Notes: a model not told the origin generated them from the sequence alone. Positions 1-9,408 are shown, counted from the first letter of the stretch. The stretch is 64,000 nt of DNA from Pedobacter sp. N36a (GCF_014472395.1 NZ_JACSZW010000006.1:62001-126000); one strand, 5' to 3'. Made by a program: numbers and translations.

Positions 1-1
1 A

Positions 2-232
2 GATGGGACCATGGGAATCGGTGTCATCTTATCAGATCCAAAACTGCAGATGAGGGTGACGAAAGAACAATTACTGGCAGAAACCACTGCTAAAAATGCC
101 GAACCGGTAGTATACTACAATGGCGCAGCATGGGATAAAGCGGGAGAAATTACCACTGCTGAAGCCTGGTTTGCCTACCTGAACAATTTTAAACAAACAT
201 TAGAACAGCCTTTAAAGGTAACTGTTCAATAA
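2..232 (+). CDS. C-terminal fragment of a DUF4861-like protein (cut by window edge)
   Basis: Reading frame 2 is open from the window edge (D-G-T before the first visible Met) to a TAA at 230-232, so only the last 76 or so residues are present. The tail contains a Y-Y-N-G-A-A-W-D-K-A-G-E-I-T-T segment followed by a Trp-rich helix-like end, which I recall as typical of the C-terminus of DUF4861 proteins, often found beside kduI/kduD in Bacteroidetes polysaccharide loci. The adjacent kduD, 26 bp downstream on the same strand, supports a role in uronate or polysaccharide metabolism. The family call is from memory of the motif and context; the enzymatic role is unknown. Confidence 0.5.
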   Translation, partial: DGTMGIGVILSDPKLQMRVTKEQLLAETTAKNAEPVVYYNGAAWDKAGEITTAEAWFAYLNNFKQTLEQPLKVTVQ

Positions 233-258
233 GTCTTATTTTATAAAAACATCGTCAA

Positions 259-1029
259 ATGTCGGTACTGAATTTATTTAATTTAAAAGGTAAAACAGCC
301 CTGGTTACAGGTTGTAAACGTGGAATTGGAAAAGCAATGGCAGAAGCATTAGCGGAAGCAGGAGCAGATATCATTGGCGTATCCGCCAGTTTGGAGTTGG
401 AAAACTCTGCAGTGGAGCAATCCGTAAAAGCAGTGGGACGTAATTTCAGCGCCTACCAATGTGATTTTAATGACCGCAGTTCTTTGAAAGCATTCATTGA
501 AAACGTAAAAACAGCACATCCTGTCATTGATATTCTAGTGAATAATGCAGGAACAATTTTGAGAAAACCAATCGCCGAACATCCAGATGAATACTGGGAT
601 GAGGTGATCGCGGTGAATCAAACGGCACCATTTATACTGACCCGTGAGATCGGAAAAGAAATGATTTTGAGAGGATCAGGAAAAGTAATCTTCACGGCTT
701 CTTTGCTGACTTTCCAGGGCGGGATTACAGTTCCTGGTTATGCAGCTAGTAAAGGTGCTGTAGGCCAGTTAACCAAAGCTTTTGCGAACGAATGGGCCAG
801 CAAAGGGGTCAATGTAAATGCGATTGCACCAGGCTATATTTCTACAGACAATACCACTGCTTTAAGGGCAGATGAAGATAGAAGTCGTTCGATTATGGAA
901 CGTATTCCTGCAGGAAGATGGGGAGAAGCGGCAGACTTTAAAGGACCAACCGTATTCCTGGCTTCTGAAGCTTCAAACTATATGCATGGGACAGTGATGA
1001 CGGTTGATGGTGGATGGATGGGGAGGTAA
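259..1029 (+). CDS. kduD: SDR-family 2-deoxy-D-gluconate 3-dehydrogenase (KduD-like)
   Basis: A 256-residue classical short-chain dehydrogenase, the usual length of the family. Visible motifs are the nucleotide-binding TGCKRGIG (residues 17-24), NNAG (95-98), and the catalytic Ser148, Tyr161 and Lys165 (Y-A-A-S-K). The C-terminus T-V-D-G-G-W is standard. Known KduD enzymes reduce the diketo-deoxyuronate made by KduI during breakdown of unsaturated uronates from pectin or glycosaminoglycans, using NAD(P)H in the cytoplasm. It follows a DUF4861-like gene and is only 1 nt from the following sulfatase start, so it is probably co-transcribed. Another SDR substrate cannot be excluded, but overall motif wording and context favour KduD. 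Confidence 0.82.
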   Translation: MSVLNLFNLKGKTALVTGCKRGIGKAMAEALAEAGADIIGVSASLELENSAVEQSVKAVGRNFSAYQCDFNDRSSLKAFIENVKTAHPVIDILVNNAGTILRKPIAEHPDEYWDEVIAVNQTAPFILTREIGKEMILRGSGKVIFTASLLTFQGGITVPGYAASKGAVGQLTKAFANEWASKGVNVNAIAPGYISTDNTTALRADEDRSRSIMERIPAGRWGEAADFKGPTVFLASEASNYMHGTVMTVDGGWMGR

Positions 1030-1030
1030 A

Positions 1031-2497
1031 ATGAAAGAATATAATCTATTCCGGCTGCTCTTCCTATGGGGCAGCCCATTTTTATGTATTTCGCTGAATG
1101 CGAATGCCCAGCAAAAGAAAAATGACCGCCCAAATGTGATCATCATCAACATGGATGATATGGGCTATGGAGACACGGAACCTTATGGGATGACCGGTAT
1201 TCCAACGCCAAACTTTAATAAGGCAGCCTCCGAAGGGATGCGCCTCACACATTTCAATGCCGCACAGGCAGTCTGCAGTCCATCCCGGGCAGCACTGCTC
1301 ACCGGATGTTACCCAAACAGGTTAAGCCTGGCCCATGCTTTAAGTCCGGAAGCAAAAACTGCATTAAACACTTCTGAAGAAACCATTGCCTCCATCCTGA
1401 AAAAAGCAGGATACAAGACTGCTATGCTCGGAAAATGGCACCTGGGTTCAAAAGCACCATTTCTGCCCACCTATTTTGGCTTTGATCGCTTTTATGGGAT
1501 CCCTTATTCCCATGACATGTGGCCCGTTGGTTACGACGGGAAACCATTGGATTCTTCGACTTACAGAGGAAGATACCCGAGATTGCCTATCCTAAGCGGG
1601 GAAAAGGTGGTTGCTTATAATGACAACCTGGAAGATCAGGGGAAATTAACTGGCACTTTCACTAAGAAAGCAGTAGCGTTTATTACGGATCATCAGAAAG
1701 ATCCTTTCTTTTTATACCTGGCACAGCCCATGCCTCATGTGCCTTTGGCAGCTTCAAAAGCTTTCAAAGGAAAGAGTGAACTGGGCGTTTTTGGTGATGT
1801 GATCATGGAATTAGACTGGTCAATTGGAGAAATTATGAAAACGCTGGACCAGTATAAATTATCGGAAAACACGATTTTGATCATTACCAGCGACAATGGG
1901 CCATGGCTCAATTTTGGCGACAATGCAGGTTCTTCCGGAGGTTTTCGTGAGGGAAAAGGAACGGCATGGGATGGAGGAACACGTGTTCCTTGTCTGATCA
2001 GATGGCCAGGAAGCATTCCCGCAGGAAGCCTGAGTGCTCAATTGATGGTCAATATTGATTTGCTCCCAACGATTGCAGCGCTCACCAAAGCCAAGTTACC
2101 TGCGCTTAAAATTGATGGTCTGGACTTCTCTGCTGTCCTGACCGGCAAATCAAATAAAGGTCCGAGGGAAGTTTTTTACTACTATTATGATGTCAATAAT
2201 CTAAAAGCAGTTCGCTACAAAAACTGGAAATTAGTGTTTCCACATAGTTCCAGAGCCTATACTGGTAGTTTGCCAGGTAAAGGCGGTTATCCAGGCCCGG
2301 CACCAGATGTAAAGGTTAAAATGGCTTTGTATAATCTTTCTCATGATCCTGGAGAGCAATATGACGTTCAGGAAAATTATCCTGAAATCGTTAAGCAAAT
2401 ACAGGTTTATGCAGAAGAGGCGAGGGTCGACCTTGGCGATGAGCTGACCAATAGAAAAGGAGCGAATAGAAGGCCAGCGGGAAAAGTATCCCCGTAA
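1031..2497 (+). CDS. Secreted Cys-type sulfatase (family S1)
   Basis: 488 residues from the ATG at 1031; an upstream in-frame ATG at 1004 would overlap kduD and push the signal peptide inward, so I chose 1031. A signal peptide ending near N-A-N-A-Q leads into the sulfatase fold: metal-binding Asp42-Asp43 (M-D-D-M-G-Y-G), then the formylglycine signature C-S-P-S-R with Cys82, followed by A-A-L-L-T-G, and the later T-S-D-N-G-P metal motif. S1 sulfatases hydrolyse sulfate esters on glycans after Cys is oxidised to formylglycine by a separate enzyme, not seen here. It probably acts in the periplasm on a sulfated hexose or hexosamine; the exact linkage cannot be read from sequence. Confidence 0.88.
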   Translation: MKEYNLFRLLFLWGSPFLCISLNANAQQKKNDRPNVIIINMDDMGYGDTEPYGMTGIPTPNFNKAASEGMRLTHFNAAQAVCSPSRAALLTGCYPNRLSLAHALSPEAKTALNTSEETIASILKKAGYKTAMLGKWHLGSKAPFLPTYFGFDRFYGIPYSHDMWPVGYDGKPLDSSTYRGRYPRLPILSGEKVVAYNDNLEDQGKLTGTFTKKAVAFITDHQKDPFFLYLAQPMPHVPLAASKAFKGKSELGVFGDVIMELDWSIGEIMKTLDQYKLSENTILIITSDNGPWLNFGDNAGSSGGFREGKGTAWDGGTRVPCLIRWPGSIPAGSLSAQLMVNIDLLPTIAALTKAKLPALKIDGLDFSAVLTGKSNKGPREVFYYYYDVNNLKAVRYKNWKLVFPHSSRAYTGSLPGKGGYPGPAPDVKVKMALYNLSHDPGEQYDVQENYPEIVKQIQVYAEEARVDLGDELTNRKGANRRPAGKVSP

Positions 2498-2531
2498 AAA
2501 ATATCATTAACAATTTTTAACACCACACTTT

Positions 2532-4184
2532 ATGATAAAATTAAAAATCAAAGCAGTATCCAGTCTTTCTTTTATGCTGTTTGTTGTGCTTTTTATTTTG
2601 AGTCCGAATCAAACGACAGCTCAGGATAATTGTCCAATAATACCATTGCCAAGCAGTGCTGTAAAGGGAAATGGCAGTTTTTTGCTGCAGACCAATACAC
2701 CCCTGGTATTCAATGATGACGCTTTAAAACCAATTGCGCAATACCTTCAGGCAGAACTGTTAAAATCGCAGCAACTACCTATCGGCATTCAGCCAAACTC
2801 AGGGAAATCACCCGCAATAAAACTGGTGCTTTCCCCGAAAAAGAAAAATGGATCAGAAGCCTACGCACTGGACATCGGTGCGGAGGCCATCACGATCACT
2901 GCTAAAGATGTTTCAGGTGCCTTTTATGGCGCGACTTCGCTGATGCAGCTGATCAGACAAACAAAAAAAGTAAAAGGCAGCATCATTTTGAACGCCTGGA
3001 AAATAGAAGACCAACCTGCCTATGGCTGGAGGGGCTTTATGCTGGATGAATCCAGGTTCTTCTTCGGAATGGAAAAAGTAAAGTCGATCATCGACTGGAT
3101 GTCCTTTTACAAATTAAATAAATTGCATTGGCACCTGACTGACGAACCTGCCTGGCGTTTAGAAATCAAAAAATATCCAAAGCTGACCTTGATTGGTGGT
3201 ATTGGTGATTTTATGAATGAATTTACACCAGCGCAATATTATACCCAGGAACAAATAAAAGAAGTGGTGGCCTATGCGGCACAGCGTTTCATTACCGTAA
3301 TTCCTGAAATTGATATGCCAGGACATGCTACAGCAGCCAATAAAGCCTATCCTGAATATAGCGGCGGCGGTGGACCTGGTCATCCAGAATTTACATTTAA
3401 CCCAGGTAAAGAGGGTACTTATGCCTATCTAACCAATATTTTAAAGGAAACTAATGTTTTATTTCCCTCGGCGATGATCCATCTTGGTGGTGACGAAGTG
3501 AGTTATGGCAACCATAAATGGATCACTGATCCTGACATTGCCGCTTTGATGAAAAGTAAAAACCTTGCCGGTACTAAGGAGGTGGAAACTTATTTCATGA
3601 AACGTATGGCCGATTCGGTGTATCAAATGAATGCTAAACTGCTGGTTTGGGATGAGATGGCAGCCGCCGGACTTCCAAAAGATAAAACCATTATTTTCTG
3701 GTGGCGTCATGATCAGCCGCAAGTTTTAACACAAGCGCTGAGCAAAGGATATGAAACGGTATTGTGTCCGAGATTACCATTGTACTTTGATTTTGTGCAG
3801 GACAGTACGCATAATAATGGACGTAAATGGGGTAAATTGTACAACCCTATAGCAAATGTGTATTCATTTTCGGCCGACAATTATCAGTCGCAAACGGTCG
3901 CTAAAAATCAGATTCTAGGCATACAAGCGAACTTATGGACGGAAGCTGTTCCTAATATGCAGCGATTGGACTACCTGCTTTTCCCCAGGATTTCTGCCTT
4001 GGCAGAAGCCGCCTGGTCTCCGAAAACAGGAAAGAATTTCCCTGCATTTATGGAACGTCTAAAAGGGCATTTTGCACTTTATGAGCAAGCGGGGATTTAT
4101 TATTATGATCCGACCAAGCCAGGAAAATACCCGGAACCTGTAAAGCTGAATAAAGGCGCTAAGCGCTTTGATACAGGCGACTAA
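2532..4184 (+). CDS. GH20 beta-N-acetylhexosaminidase, secreted
   Basis: 550 residues with an N-terminal signal peptide ending near T-T-A-Q-D. An N-terminal GH20b-type domain (about 30-155) precedes the catalytic barrel, which holds the family hallmark H-L-G-G-D-E with the Asp321-Glu322 catalytic pair. The barrel also shows W-H-L-T-D-E near residue 200 and P-E-I-D-M-P-G-H-A near 260, both characteristic of GH20. The enzyme removes terminal beta-linked GlcNAc or GalNAc by substrate-assisted catalysis. It is 34 nt downstream of the sulfatase on the same strand and ends at a shared bidirectional hairpin facing the fucosidase gene. Family assignment is secure; substrate is inferred only from neighbours. 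Confidence 0.92.
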   Translation: MIKLKIKAVSSLSFMLFVVLFILSPNQTTAQDNCPIIPLPSSAVKGNGSFLLQTNTPLVFNDDALKPIAQYLQAELLKSQQLPIGIQPNSGKSPAIKLVLSPKKKNGSEAYALDIGAEAITITAKDVSGAFYGATSLMQLIRQTKKVKGSIILNAWKIEDQPAYGWRGFMLDESRFFFGMEKVKSIIDWMSFYKLNKLHWHLTDEPAWRLEIKKYPKLTLIGGIGDFMNEFTPAQYYTQEQIKEVVAYAAQRFITVIPEIDMPGHATAANKAYPEYSGGGGPGHPEFTFNPGKEGTYAYLTNILKETNVLFPSAMIHLGGDEVSYGNHKWITDPDIAALMKSKNLAGTKEVETYFMKRMADSVYQMNAKLLVWDEMAAAGLPKDKTIIFWWRHDQPQVLTQALSKGYETVLCPRLPLYFDFVQDSTHNNGRKWGKLYNPIANVYSFSADNYQSQTVAKNQILGIQANLWTEAVPNMQRLDYLLFPRISALAEAAWSPKTGKNFPAFMERLKGHFALYEQAGIYYYDPTKPGKYPEPVKLNKGAKRFDTGD

Positions 4185-4197
4185 TCACCTTAAAAAT

Positions 4198-4232
4198 GCC
4201 CCTGCATCAGGAAATAGTTCCGATGCAGGGGC
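4198..4232. terminator. Bidirectional hairpin terminator between GH20 and GH29 genes
   Basis: Inverted repeat 4198-4208 (GCCCCTGCATC) with 4222-4232, 11 bp perfect and partly extended inward, lying 13 nt after the GH20 stop and 10 nt before the GH29 stop. A run of A on the left side gives a U-run for minus-strand transcripts; the plus side has a weak T-rich tail. Confidence 0.75.
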
Positions 4233-4242
4233 GTTTAATAGT

Positions 4243-6093
4243 TTATAGGTTACTTTCTATCGCAGCTACTTTTTCCCGGTATAAATCAATCGGGCCGTCT
4301 AATAGTACGGCAATTACCGTTAAGTTTTTGTCCAATCGATCTTCAGGAACAGGGATGTAAACAATTCCAGGAACTGAACTCCAGTATAATTTATTGTAGA
4401 TTTCTGGTTCCATCATGGTTCCTTCGCCCACAATTCTAATCCTGCTGATCTTATTTTTGATGCCTTTTAAAGCAATAGGACCAGTTGGCTTACCTTCTAC
4501 AAATAGGAATAAGGTTTGTTTATCAGGAGATAAAGCACTTTTTCCCTGGTAATGTCCTTCAGGAAGTCCTTTGGTAGTTTTGTATAAACTTTCTGAGTTT
4601 TTAGTGATCCAGTTGTAAACGGCTGGAGATAAGGTTTTCTTTTCTTTTTCCATTCCCAATCCGTCTACGGTCAGGTTTGTAGTGAACAAAGGATTATTTC
4701 CATCATGAATAGCACTGGCAATTTGCGCGATCTGCTCTTGATCATTGCTGTTTTTTTGAGGAGCTATTGCCGCAATTACAGCAGTTTTTTCTGCCAATCT
4801 GATCGGTTCATTGAATTGCATCGAGATTACGGTTACGTCCTGATCTACTGCGTTTTCAGGAATTTTCAAAGTCAGGTTATCTCCGTCTTTTTTATAGCTC
4901 AGCAATTCAGCGCTACCCACAATTTTCGCCGACTTCACTTTAGAAAGTATCCCATTTAAGTGGAATATTCCACCATTAGGTGCCCAATCTGCATATAGAT
5001 ATAAGGTTTTCTTGTCTTTAGAAAGACTGGTTTTTCCATTGAAATGCTCCGCAGGAATTCCTGCACGTGTGCCATAAATCGCTTCTCCATGTTTGCTGGT
5101 CCAGCGGGCAAGGCCCTTCAATACGGCTACTTGCTGCTCTGGAATTGTTCCATCAGCCTTAGGGCCGATATCCAGCAGTAAATTGCCACCCATGCTGATA
5201 CAATCTACCAAGGTGCGGATGATCATATTTGGTGATTTATACTTGTTGTCGTAAGGTTGGTAACCCCAGGAATCATTAATTGTATAACACAGTTCCCAAT
5301 AATCTCCAGCTGGTTTGACCACCGGTATGCCCTGTTCAGGTGTGTCATAGTCGCCATGGTGGTTGAGACGGGAATTGATAATGATATCTGAATTGTCACT
5401 GCGCAGGTTTTTAAGCACCTTTTGCGCCTGCCATTCTTCACCATCGTGCTCCCAATCTCCATCAAACCAAATCAAGTCCGGTTTAAAGTTCGCGGAAAGT
5501 TCATTGAGCTGTTGCTGGTAATAATTAAGGAAAGTATTCCATCTTTTCGGTGCTGCTTTCAATTGATACCTTTTATGCGCTCTGGTGAAAACATCATAGT
5601 CGCTGTAACTCCAATCCGGTAAGGAAAAATAAAGCCCGGTTTTCAATCCGGAAGCTTTTAATGCTTTTACAAATGGACTGATCAGGTCTTTTTTTGCGGC
5701 GCTATGTTTGATGGTAGTTGTTGCATTTGGTGCTTTGGTACCCCATAAAGAAACACCATCATGGTGTTTTGTGGTAATGACCGAATATTTGGCGCCGCTT
5801 TCTTTGATCAGCTTCACCCATTCTTCAGGTTGATATTTGGAGGCATTAAAGCCATCCAATTGTTTCATATAGTTATCGTGGTTGATGTAGTTGTTGAAAA
5901 ATGCCCAGGATTCTGAGATCCCATTTACCGAATAAACACCCCAGTGGATAAATATTCCAAGTTTGGCATCGGTAAACCATTCCATTTTTTTGGTATTGGC
6001 AGCAGTTTTTTCTTTTGAGCTGTTCTCCTGTGCATTGCTGGCTGTTAAAGACAGACAAAGAAACAAGGCAGACAGTAAGGTCTTTTTGTTCAT
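4243..6093 (-). CDS. GH29 alpha-L-fucosidase with duplicated C-terminal domain
   Basis: 616 residues with signal peptide (cleavage near S-N-A-Q-E). The GH29 barrel shows G-I-F-I-H-W-G-V-Y-S (46-55), T-K-H-H-D-G (108-113) and L-I-W-F-D-G-D-W, where Asp211 is the expected nucleophile by family alignment. GH29 enzymes release alpha-L-fucose with retention. The protein is longer than usual because the C-terminal beta domain occurs twice: residues 331-435 and 495-605 share the pattern W-(T/I)-(S/T)-K, a G-(I/L)-P-(A/E)-(E/G)-H motif, L-S-(K/P)-D-K-(K/Q)-T-L-(Y/F)-L and I-(K/R)-I-V-G. It follows the AraC regulator on the same strand by 88 nt, suggesting local control. Confidence 0.92.
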   Translation of the reverse strand: MNKKTLLSALFLCLSLTASNAQENSSKEKTAANTKKMEWFTDAKLGIFIHWGVYSVNGISESWAFFNNYINHDNYMKQLDGFNASKYQPEEWVKLIKESGAKYSVITTKHHDGVSLWGTKAPNATTTIKHSAAKKDLISPFVKALKASGLKTGLYFSLPDWSYSDYDVFTRAHKRYQLKAAPKRWNTFLNYYQQQLNELSANFKPDLIWFDGDWEHDGEEWQAQKVLKNLRSDNSDIIINSRLNHHGDYDTPEQGIPVVKPAGDYWELCYTINDSWGYQPYDNKYKSPNMIIRTLVDCISMGGNLLLDIGPKADGTIPEQQVAVLKGLARWTSKHGEAIYGTRAGIPAEHFNGKTSLSKDKKTLYLYADWAPNGGIFHLNGILSKVKSAKIVGSAELLSYKKDGDNLTLKIPENAVDQDVTVISMQFNEPIRLAEKTAVIAAIAPQKNSNDQEQIAQIASAIHDGNNPLFTTNLTVDGLGMEKEKKTLSPAVYNWITKNSESLYKTTKGLPEGHYQGKSALSPDKQTLFLFVEGKPTGPIALKGIKNKISRIRIVGEGTMMEPEIYNKLYWSSVPGIVYIPVPEDRLDKNLTVIAVLLDGPIDLYREKVAAIESNL

Positions 6094-6181
6094 AGAATTC
6101 GTTGGTTTCTTTTGTTTTTGCGTGTTAAGCGTGTAATGATGTGTTGTTGTTAATGTGTTACTTTTTTTTTTAGCTCTGCTG

Positions 6182-7051
6182 TTACTTCTGCAGATAAGAC
6201 TTTTGGTAATTTAACGGACTCTTTCCGGTAATGATTTTAAAATGTTTGTGAAAGCTGGCAAAGTTGTGAAATCCGCTTTCATAGCAGATCTGCTTCACAT
6301 TCATGCTGTCCTCAATCAGCAATTTGCAAGCATGACCCACCCTGATTTCAGAGATAAACTGGGTGTAAGTTTTCCTGGTTCTTGATTTAAAATACCGGCA
6401 AAACGAATTTGGACTGATGTTGGCCACAGCGGCCATTTCCTCCATCTGGATTTTTCTTTTGAAATTCGCCAGTGAATAATTGTAAATCGCATTGATACGG
6501 TCATTTTCGATCTCCTCGAAATCATGTCGGAAACCGATAGAAGACAGTAATTCATGCTGCGTACAGCTTTCAATGGCCAGCAATGCTTCCATTAAAAGAA
6601 TGATCCGCTTAGATCCTTCAGAAAGTAAAATGGATTCAATGATTTCTCCGATCACTTTTTTCACTTTGTCAGAAATTTGAATTCCTCGCTGTGCTTTTTC
6701 CAGAATTAGTTTTAAGGCCTTGTTTTCCGGTAGGTTTAAAAAATGGTTTCCCCAGAAATTTTCACAGAAATGAACGACAACAACATCGGCATTTTCCTGT
6801 TCATCCGCTAGGAAATAGCTGTCGTCAAATCTCCAGTAATGGGGGAGGTGTGCACCGATCAATACCACGTCTCCAGATCGGAAACGCTTGATACTGTCGC
6901 CAATAAATTGGGTGCCATTTCCTTTCTTGAAATAAATCAATTCCACCTCTGCATGGTAATGCCAGCGGTTGTTGATGTAAGGGACTTTGTCTCTCCTTGC
7001 ACTAAATGAATTCACAAGGTTGTTTGAAACTTTGAGTAGTTGTGGCTTCAT
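6182..7051 (-). CDS. AraC-family transcriptional regulator with N-terminal cupin
   Basis: 289 residues. The N-terminal half looks like a cupin sensor (H-Y-H-A-E-V-E-L-I-Y-F, R-S-G-D-V-V-L-I-G-A-H-L-P-H-Y-W). The C-terminal hundred residues form the paired AraC HTH: first helix-turn-helix around M-E-E-M-A-A-V-A-N-I-S-P-N-S-F-C-R-Y-F-K and second around V-K-Q-I-C-Y-E-S-G-F-H-N-F-A-S-F, ending G-K-S-P-L-N-Y. Such regulators bind a sugar and activate transport or catabolic genes. It sits between the fucosidase (same strand, downstream) and a divergent sulfatase, so both are plausible targets; the 174-bp divergent gap would hold its operators. Confidence 0.88.
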   Translation of the reverse strand: MKPQLLKVSNNLVNSFSARRDKVPYINNRWHYHAEVELIYFKKGNGTQFIGDSIKRFRSGDVVLIGAHLPHYWRFDDSYFLADEQENADVVVVHFCENFWGNHFLNLPENKALKLILEKAQRGIQISDKVKKVIGEIIESILLSEGSKRIILLMEALLAIESCTQHELLSSIGFRHDFEEIENDRINAIYNYSLANFKRKIQMEEMAAVANISPNSFCRYFKSRTRKTYTQFISEIRVGHACKLLIEDSMNVKQICYESGFHNFASFHKHFKIITGKSPLNYQKSYLQK

Positions 7052-7185
7052 AAAATTTGGTTAGGTCAGGCTAAATTTATAAAAATCTTTCATAAATACC
7101 TTGTAATATCAGTAATACACGAATAAATGCCAATATTGCTGAATGAGTTTGAGCGGGTAAATAAACCATATTTCATAAAAACTGA

Positions 7186-7193
7186 TAACTTTG
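7186..7193 (+). promoter_or_regulatory. TAnnTTTG -7 box for the second sulfatase gene
   Basis: TAACTTTG matches the Bacteroidetes -7 consensus TAnnTTTG. It lies 32 nt before the ATG at 7226, giving a leader of about 26 nt. No clear -33 TTTG at the usual distance was found, compatible with activator dependence on the adjacent AraC protein. Confidence 0.55.
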
Positions 7194-7225
7194 GTTCTAA
7201 ACACACAACAACAACCTGAACCCAC

Positions 7226-9355
7226 ATGATGAAAAGAACCTGGAGGACCACAATAATGGTCTTTATGCTTCCTATTGCAGTTATTCCAACATGCGTTAAA
7301 GCTCAAAATCAACAAAAGAAACAGCAGCAGCAAAACCAAGCAAAGCGAGGGAGCTCGCCAAATATCATTTTCATTTTAACAGACGACATGGGCTATGGAG
7401 ATCTTGGTGTTTTCTTCCAAAATCAACGTAAACAGCATCAAAACCTGCCTTATCAATTGACGCCAAATCTGGATCAAATGGCGGCTTCCGGTGCGAAGTT
7501 TACCAACCAATATAGCAATGCCCCGGTATGTGCGCCTTCCCGCGCCTCCTTTATGACGGGGATGAATCAAGGAAATGCGAGTGTCAGAGACAACCAGTTC
7601 GACAAGCAAATTGAAAACAACCACACCATTGCCAATATGCTGAAAAGCGCAGGATATGCGACCGCTGCAGTCGGTAAATGGGGCTTGCAAGGAGAAACAA
7701 AAGAGGAGCCAAACTGGCCTGCCCATCCTTCAAAGCGAGGATTCGATCAGTTCTTTGGCTATATGAGACATGCTGACGGACATGAACATTATCCATTTGA
7801 AGGCCTTTACAGAGGTAAAAAGGAAGTCTACGACAACTATACTAATGTGGCCGCCGACTTAAGTAAAAGCTATACGACAGATTTATGGACCGCTTATGCG
7901 AAGAAATGGATCGTAGATCATGAGCGGAGTAAACAGGCAAAACAACCTTTTTTTATGTTCCTCGCCTATGATGCACCACATGCGGTTTTAGAATTGCCAA
8001 CTCAGGCTTATCCTGCAGGTGCTGGATTGAAAGGCGGCATACAGTGGACAGGAAAAAAAGGAGCCATGATCAATACTGCTTCCGGTGAAATTGATACCTA
8101 TGTACATCCTGATTATGCAAATGCCACTTACGATGATGATCAAAATGTGAATACTCCTGAAAGGCCATGGCCAGATACTTATAAGCGTTATGCAACTGCC
8201 AACCGCAGGATAGATGATGCGATAGGCGATGTGATGCAGCTTTTAAAAGACCTGAAGATTGATGAAAATACCCTGGTTGTTTTCAGTTCCGATAATGGCC
8301 CTTCTATAGAATCTTACTTGCCAAAAGGTTATGCACCCAACAGCCCAGAGTTTTTTGGAAGTTTCGGCCCGTTTGATGGGATCAAAAGAGATGTTTGGGA
8401 AGGTGGATTGAGAATGCCTGCACTGGTTCGCTGGCCCTCAAAAATTAACCCCGGACAAACGATTGCTTTACCCAGCATGCTGTCTGATTGGATGCCTACT
8501 TTTGCCGAGGCTGCCAATGTCCCTGCGCCAGCAAGGTTAGATGGTGTCTCATTGCTGCCCAGCTTAACCGGTAAGGGTAAACAGCTGCAAGGGCAGGTGT
8601 ATATAGAATATCAAGAAGGAGGAAATACCCCGGATTTTAAAGAATTTGAAGCCAGTAGAAGAGGCAGGAAACGCAACCAGATGCAAATGATTCGTATCGG
8701 TGATTTGGCAGGTGTACGCTATAATATAAAATCAGCAGATGATGATTTCGAAATCTATAATGTAGTCACAGATCCTAAGGAAACGATTAATCTTGGCGGA
8801 AATCCAGCGTATCGCCGCTTGCAGGAGAAAATGAAAACGAAAGTCTTACAAGCCAGAAAAGTGGATGCTGAAGCGCCTCGTCCTTATGATGCAGCGCTGA
8901 TTCCAAGTGTAAATCCTGCAGGAAAAATCACCGCAGGAATTAGCTGGAAGTTCTATAAAGGGGATTTTCAATGGGTGGTTACCGAAAAGGGACGAACTCC
9001 ATTGCAAAAAGGAACGACTATAAGTCTGGAAAATCATACGCCCCCTAAACTTTCTGGGATGATGTTATATGAAGCTTGGTTTAAAGCGCCGCAAGACGCT
9101 GAGTACACCTTCTCCTTTGAAAGTAATGTAAAAGCTTATCTGCGTTTGCATGAAGCGGAATTGCTGGATGCAGATTATGACTATTCGCCAGGGAAAGAAA
9201 TCACCGCTACTGTAAAACTGAAAGCTGGATATCATCCGATTAAAATTTACGTAAAGCAAGAGCAGGGAAAGGCAATATCGTTGCGCTTAAAGCAAAAAGA
9301 AGCTGGAGCTAACTGGCAGAATATGAGTGATAAAAATCTTTTTAGCGTAAAATAA
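7226..9355 (+). CDS. Secreted Cys-type sulfatase with C-terminal PA14-like domain
   Basis: 709 residues. A signal peptide (V-K-A-Q-N) is followed by a Gln/Lys-rich linker (29-40), then the S1 sulfatase fold: Asp53-Asp54 in T-D-D-M-G-Y-G-D and formylglycine signature C-A-P-S-R with Cys102, S-S-D-N-G-P near 350. After about residue 560 comes a beta-rich module (Y-E-A-W-F-K-A-P, Y-T-F-S-F-E-S, G-Y-H-P-I-K-I-Y) resembling PA14-type carbohydrate-binding domains. The first two codons are both ATG (7226, 7229), so the start is certain within 3 nt. Divergent from the AraC gene. It desulfates a glycan in the periplasm or at the surface; regiospecificity is unknown. It differs from the first sulfatase by its much longer tail. 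Confidence 0.88.
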   Translation: MMKRTWRTTIMVFMLPIAVIPTCVKAQNQQKKQQQQNQAKRGSSPNIIFILTDDMGYGDLGVFFQNQRKQHQNLPYQLTPNLDQMAASGAKFTNQYSNAPVCAPSRASFMTGMNQGNASVRDNQFDKQIENNHTIANMLKSAGYATAAVGKWGLQGETKEEPNWPAHPSKRGFDQFFGYMRHADGHEHYPFEGLYRGKKEVYDNYTNVAADLSKSYTTDLWTAYAKKWIVDHERSKQAKQPFFMFLAYDAPHAVLELPTQAYPAGAGLKGGIQWTGKKGAMINTASGEIDTYVHPDYANATYDDDQNVNTPERPWPDTYKRYATANRRIDDAIGDVMQLLKDLKIDENTLVVFSSDNGPSIESYLPKGYAPNSPEFFGSFGPFDGIKRDVWEGGLRMPALVRWPSKINPGQTIALPSMLSDWMPTFAEAANVPAPARLDGVSLLPSLTGKGKQLQGQVYIEYQEGGNTPDFKEFEASRRGRKRNQMQMIRIGDLAGVRYNIKSADDDFEIYNVVTDPKETINLGGNPAYRRLQEKMKTKVLQARKVDAEAPRPYDAALIPSVNPAGKITAGISWKFYKGDFQWVVTEKGRTPLQKGTTISLENHTPPKLSGMMLYEAWFKAPQDAEYTFSFESNVKAYLRLHEAELLDADYDYSPGKEITATVKLKAGYHPIKIYVKQEQGKAISLRLKQKEAGANWQNMSDKNLFSVK

Positions 9356-9408
9356 CTGGCTTTAATCATTTCTAAATAAGATTATCCCGCAAAAAAGTGA
9401 GTTTAAAC

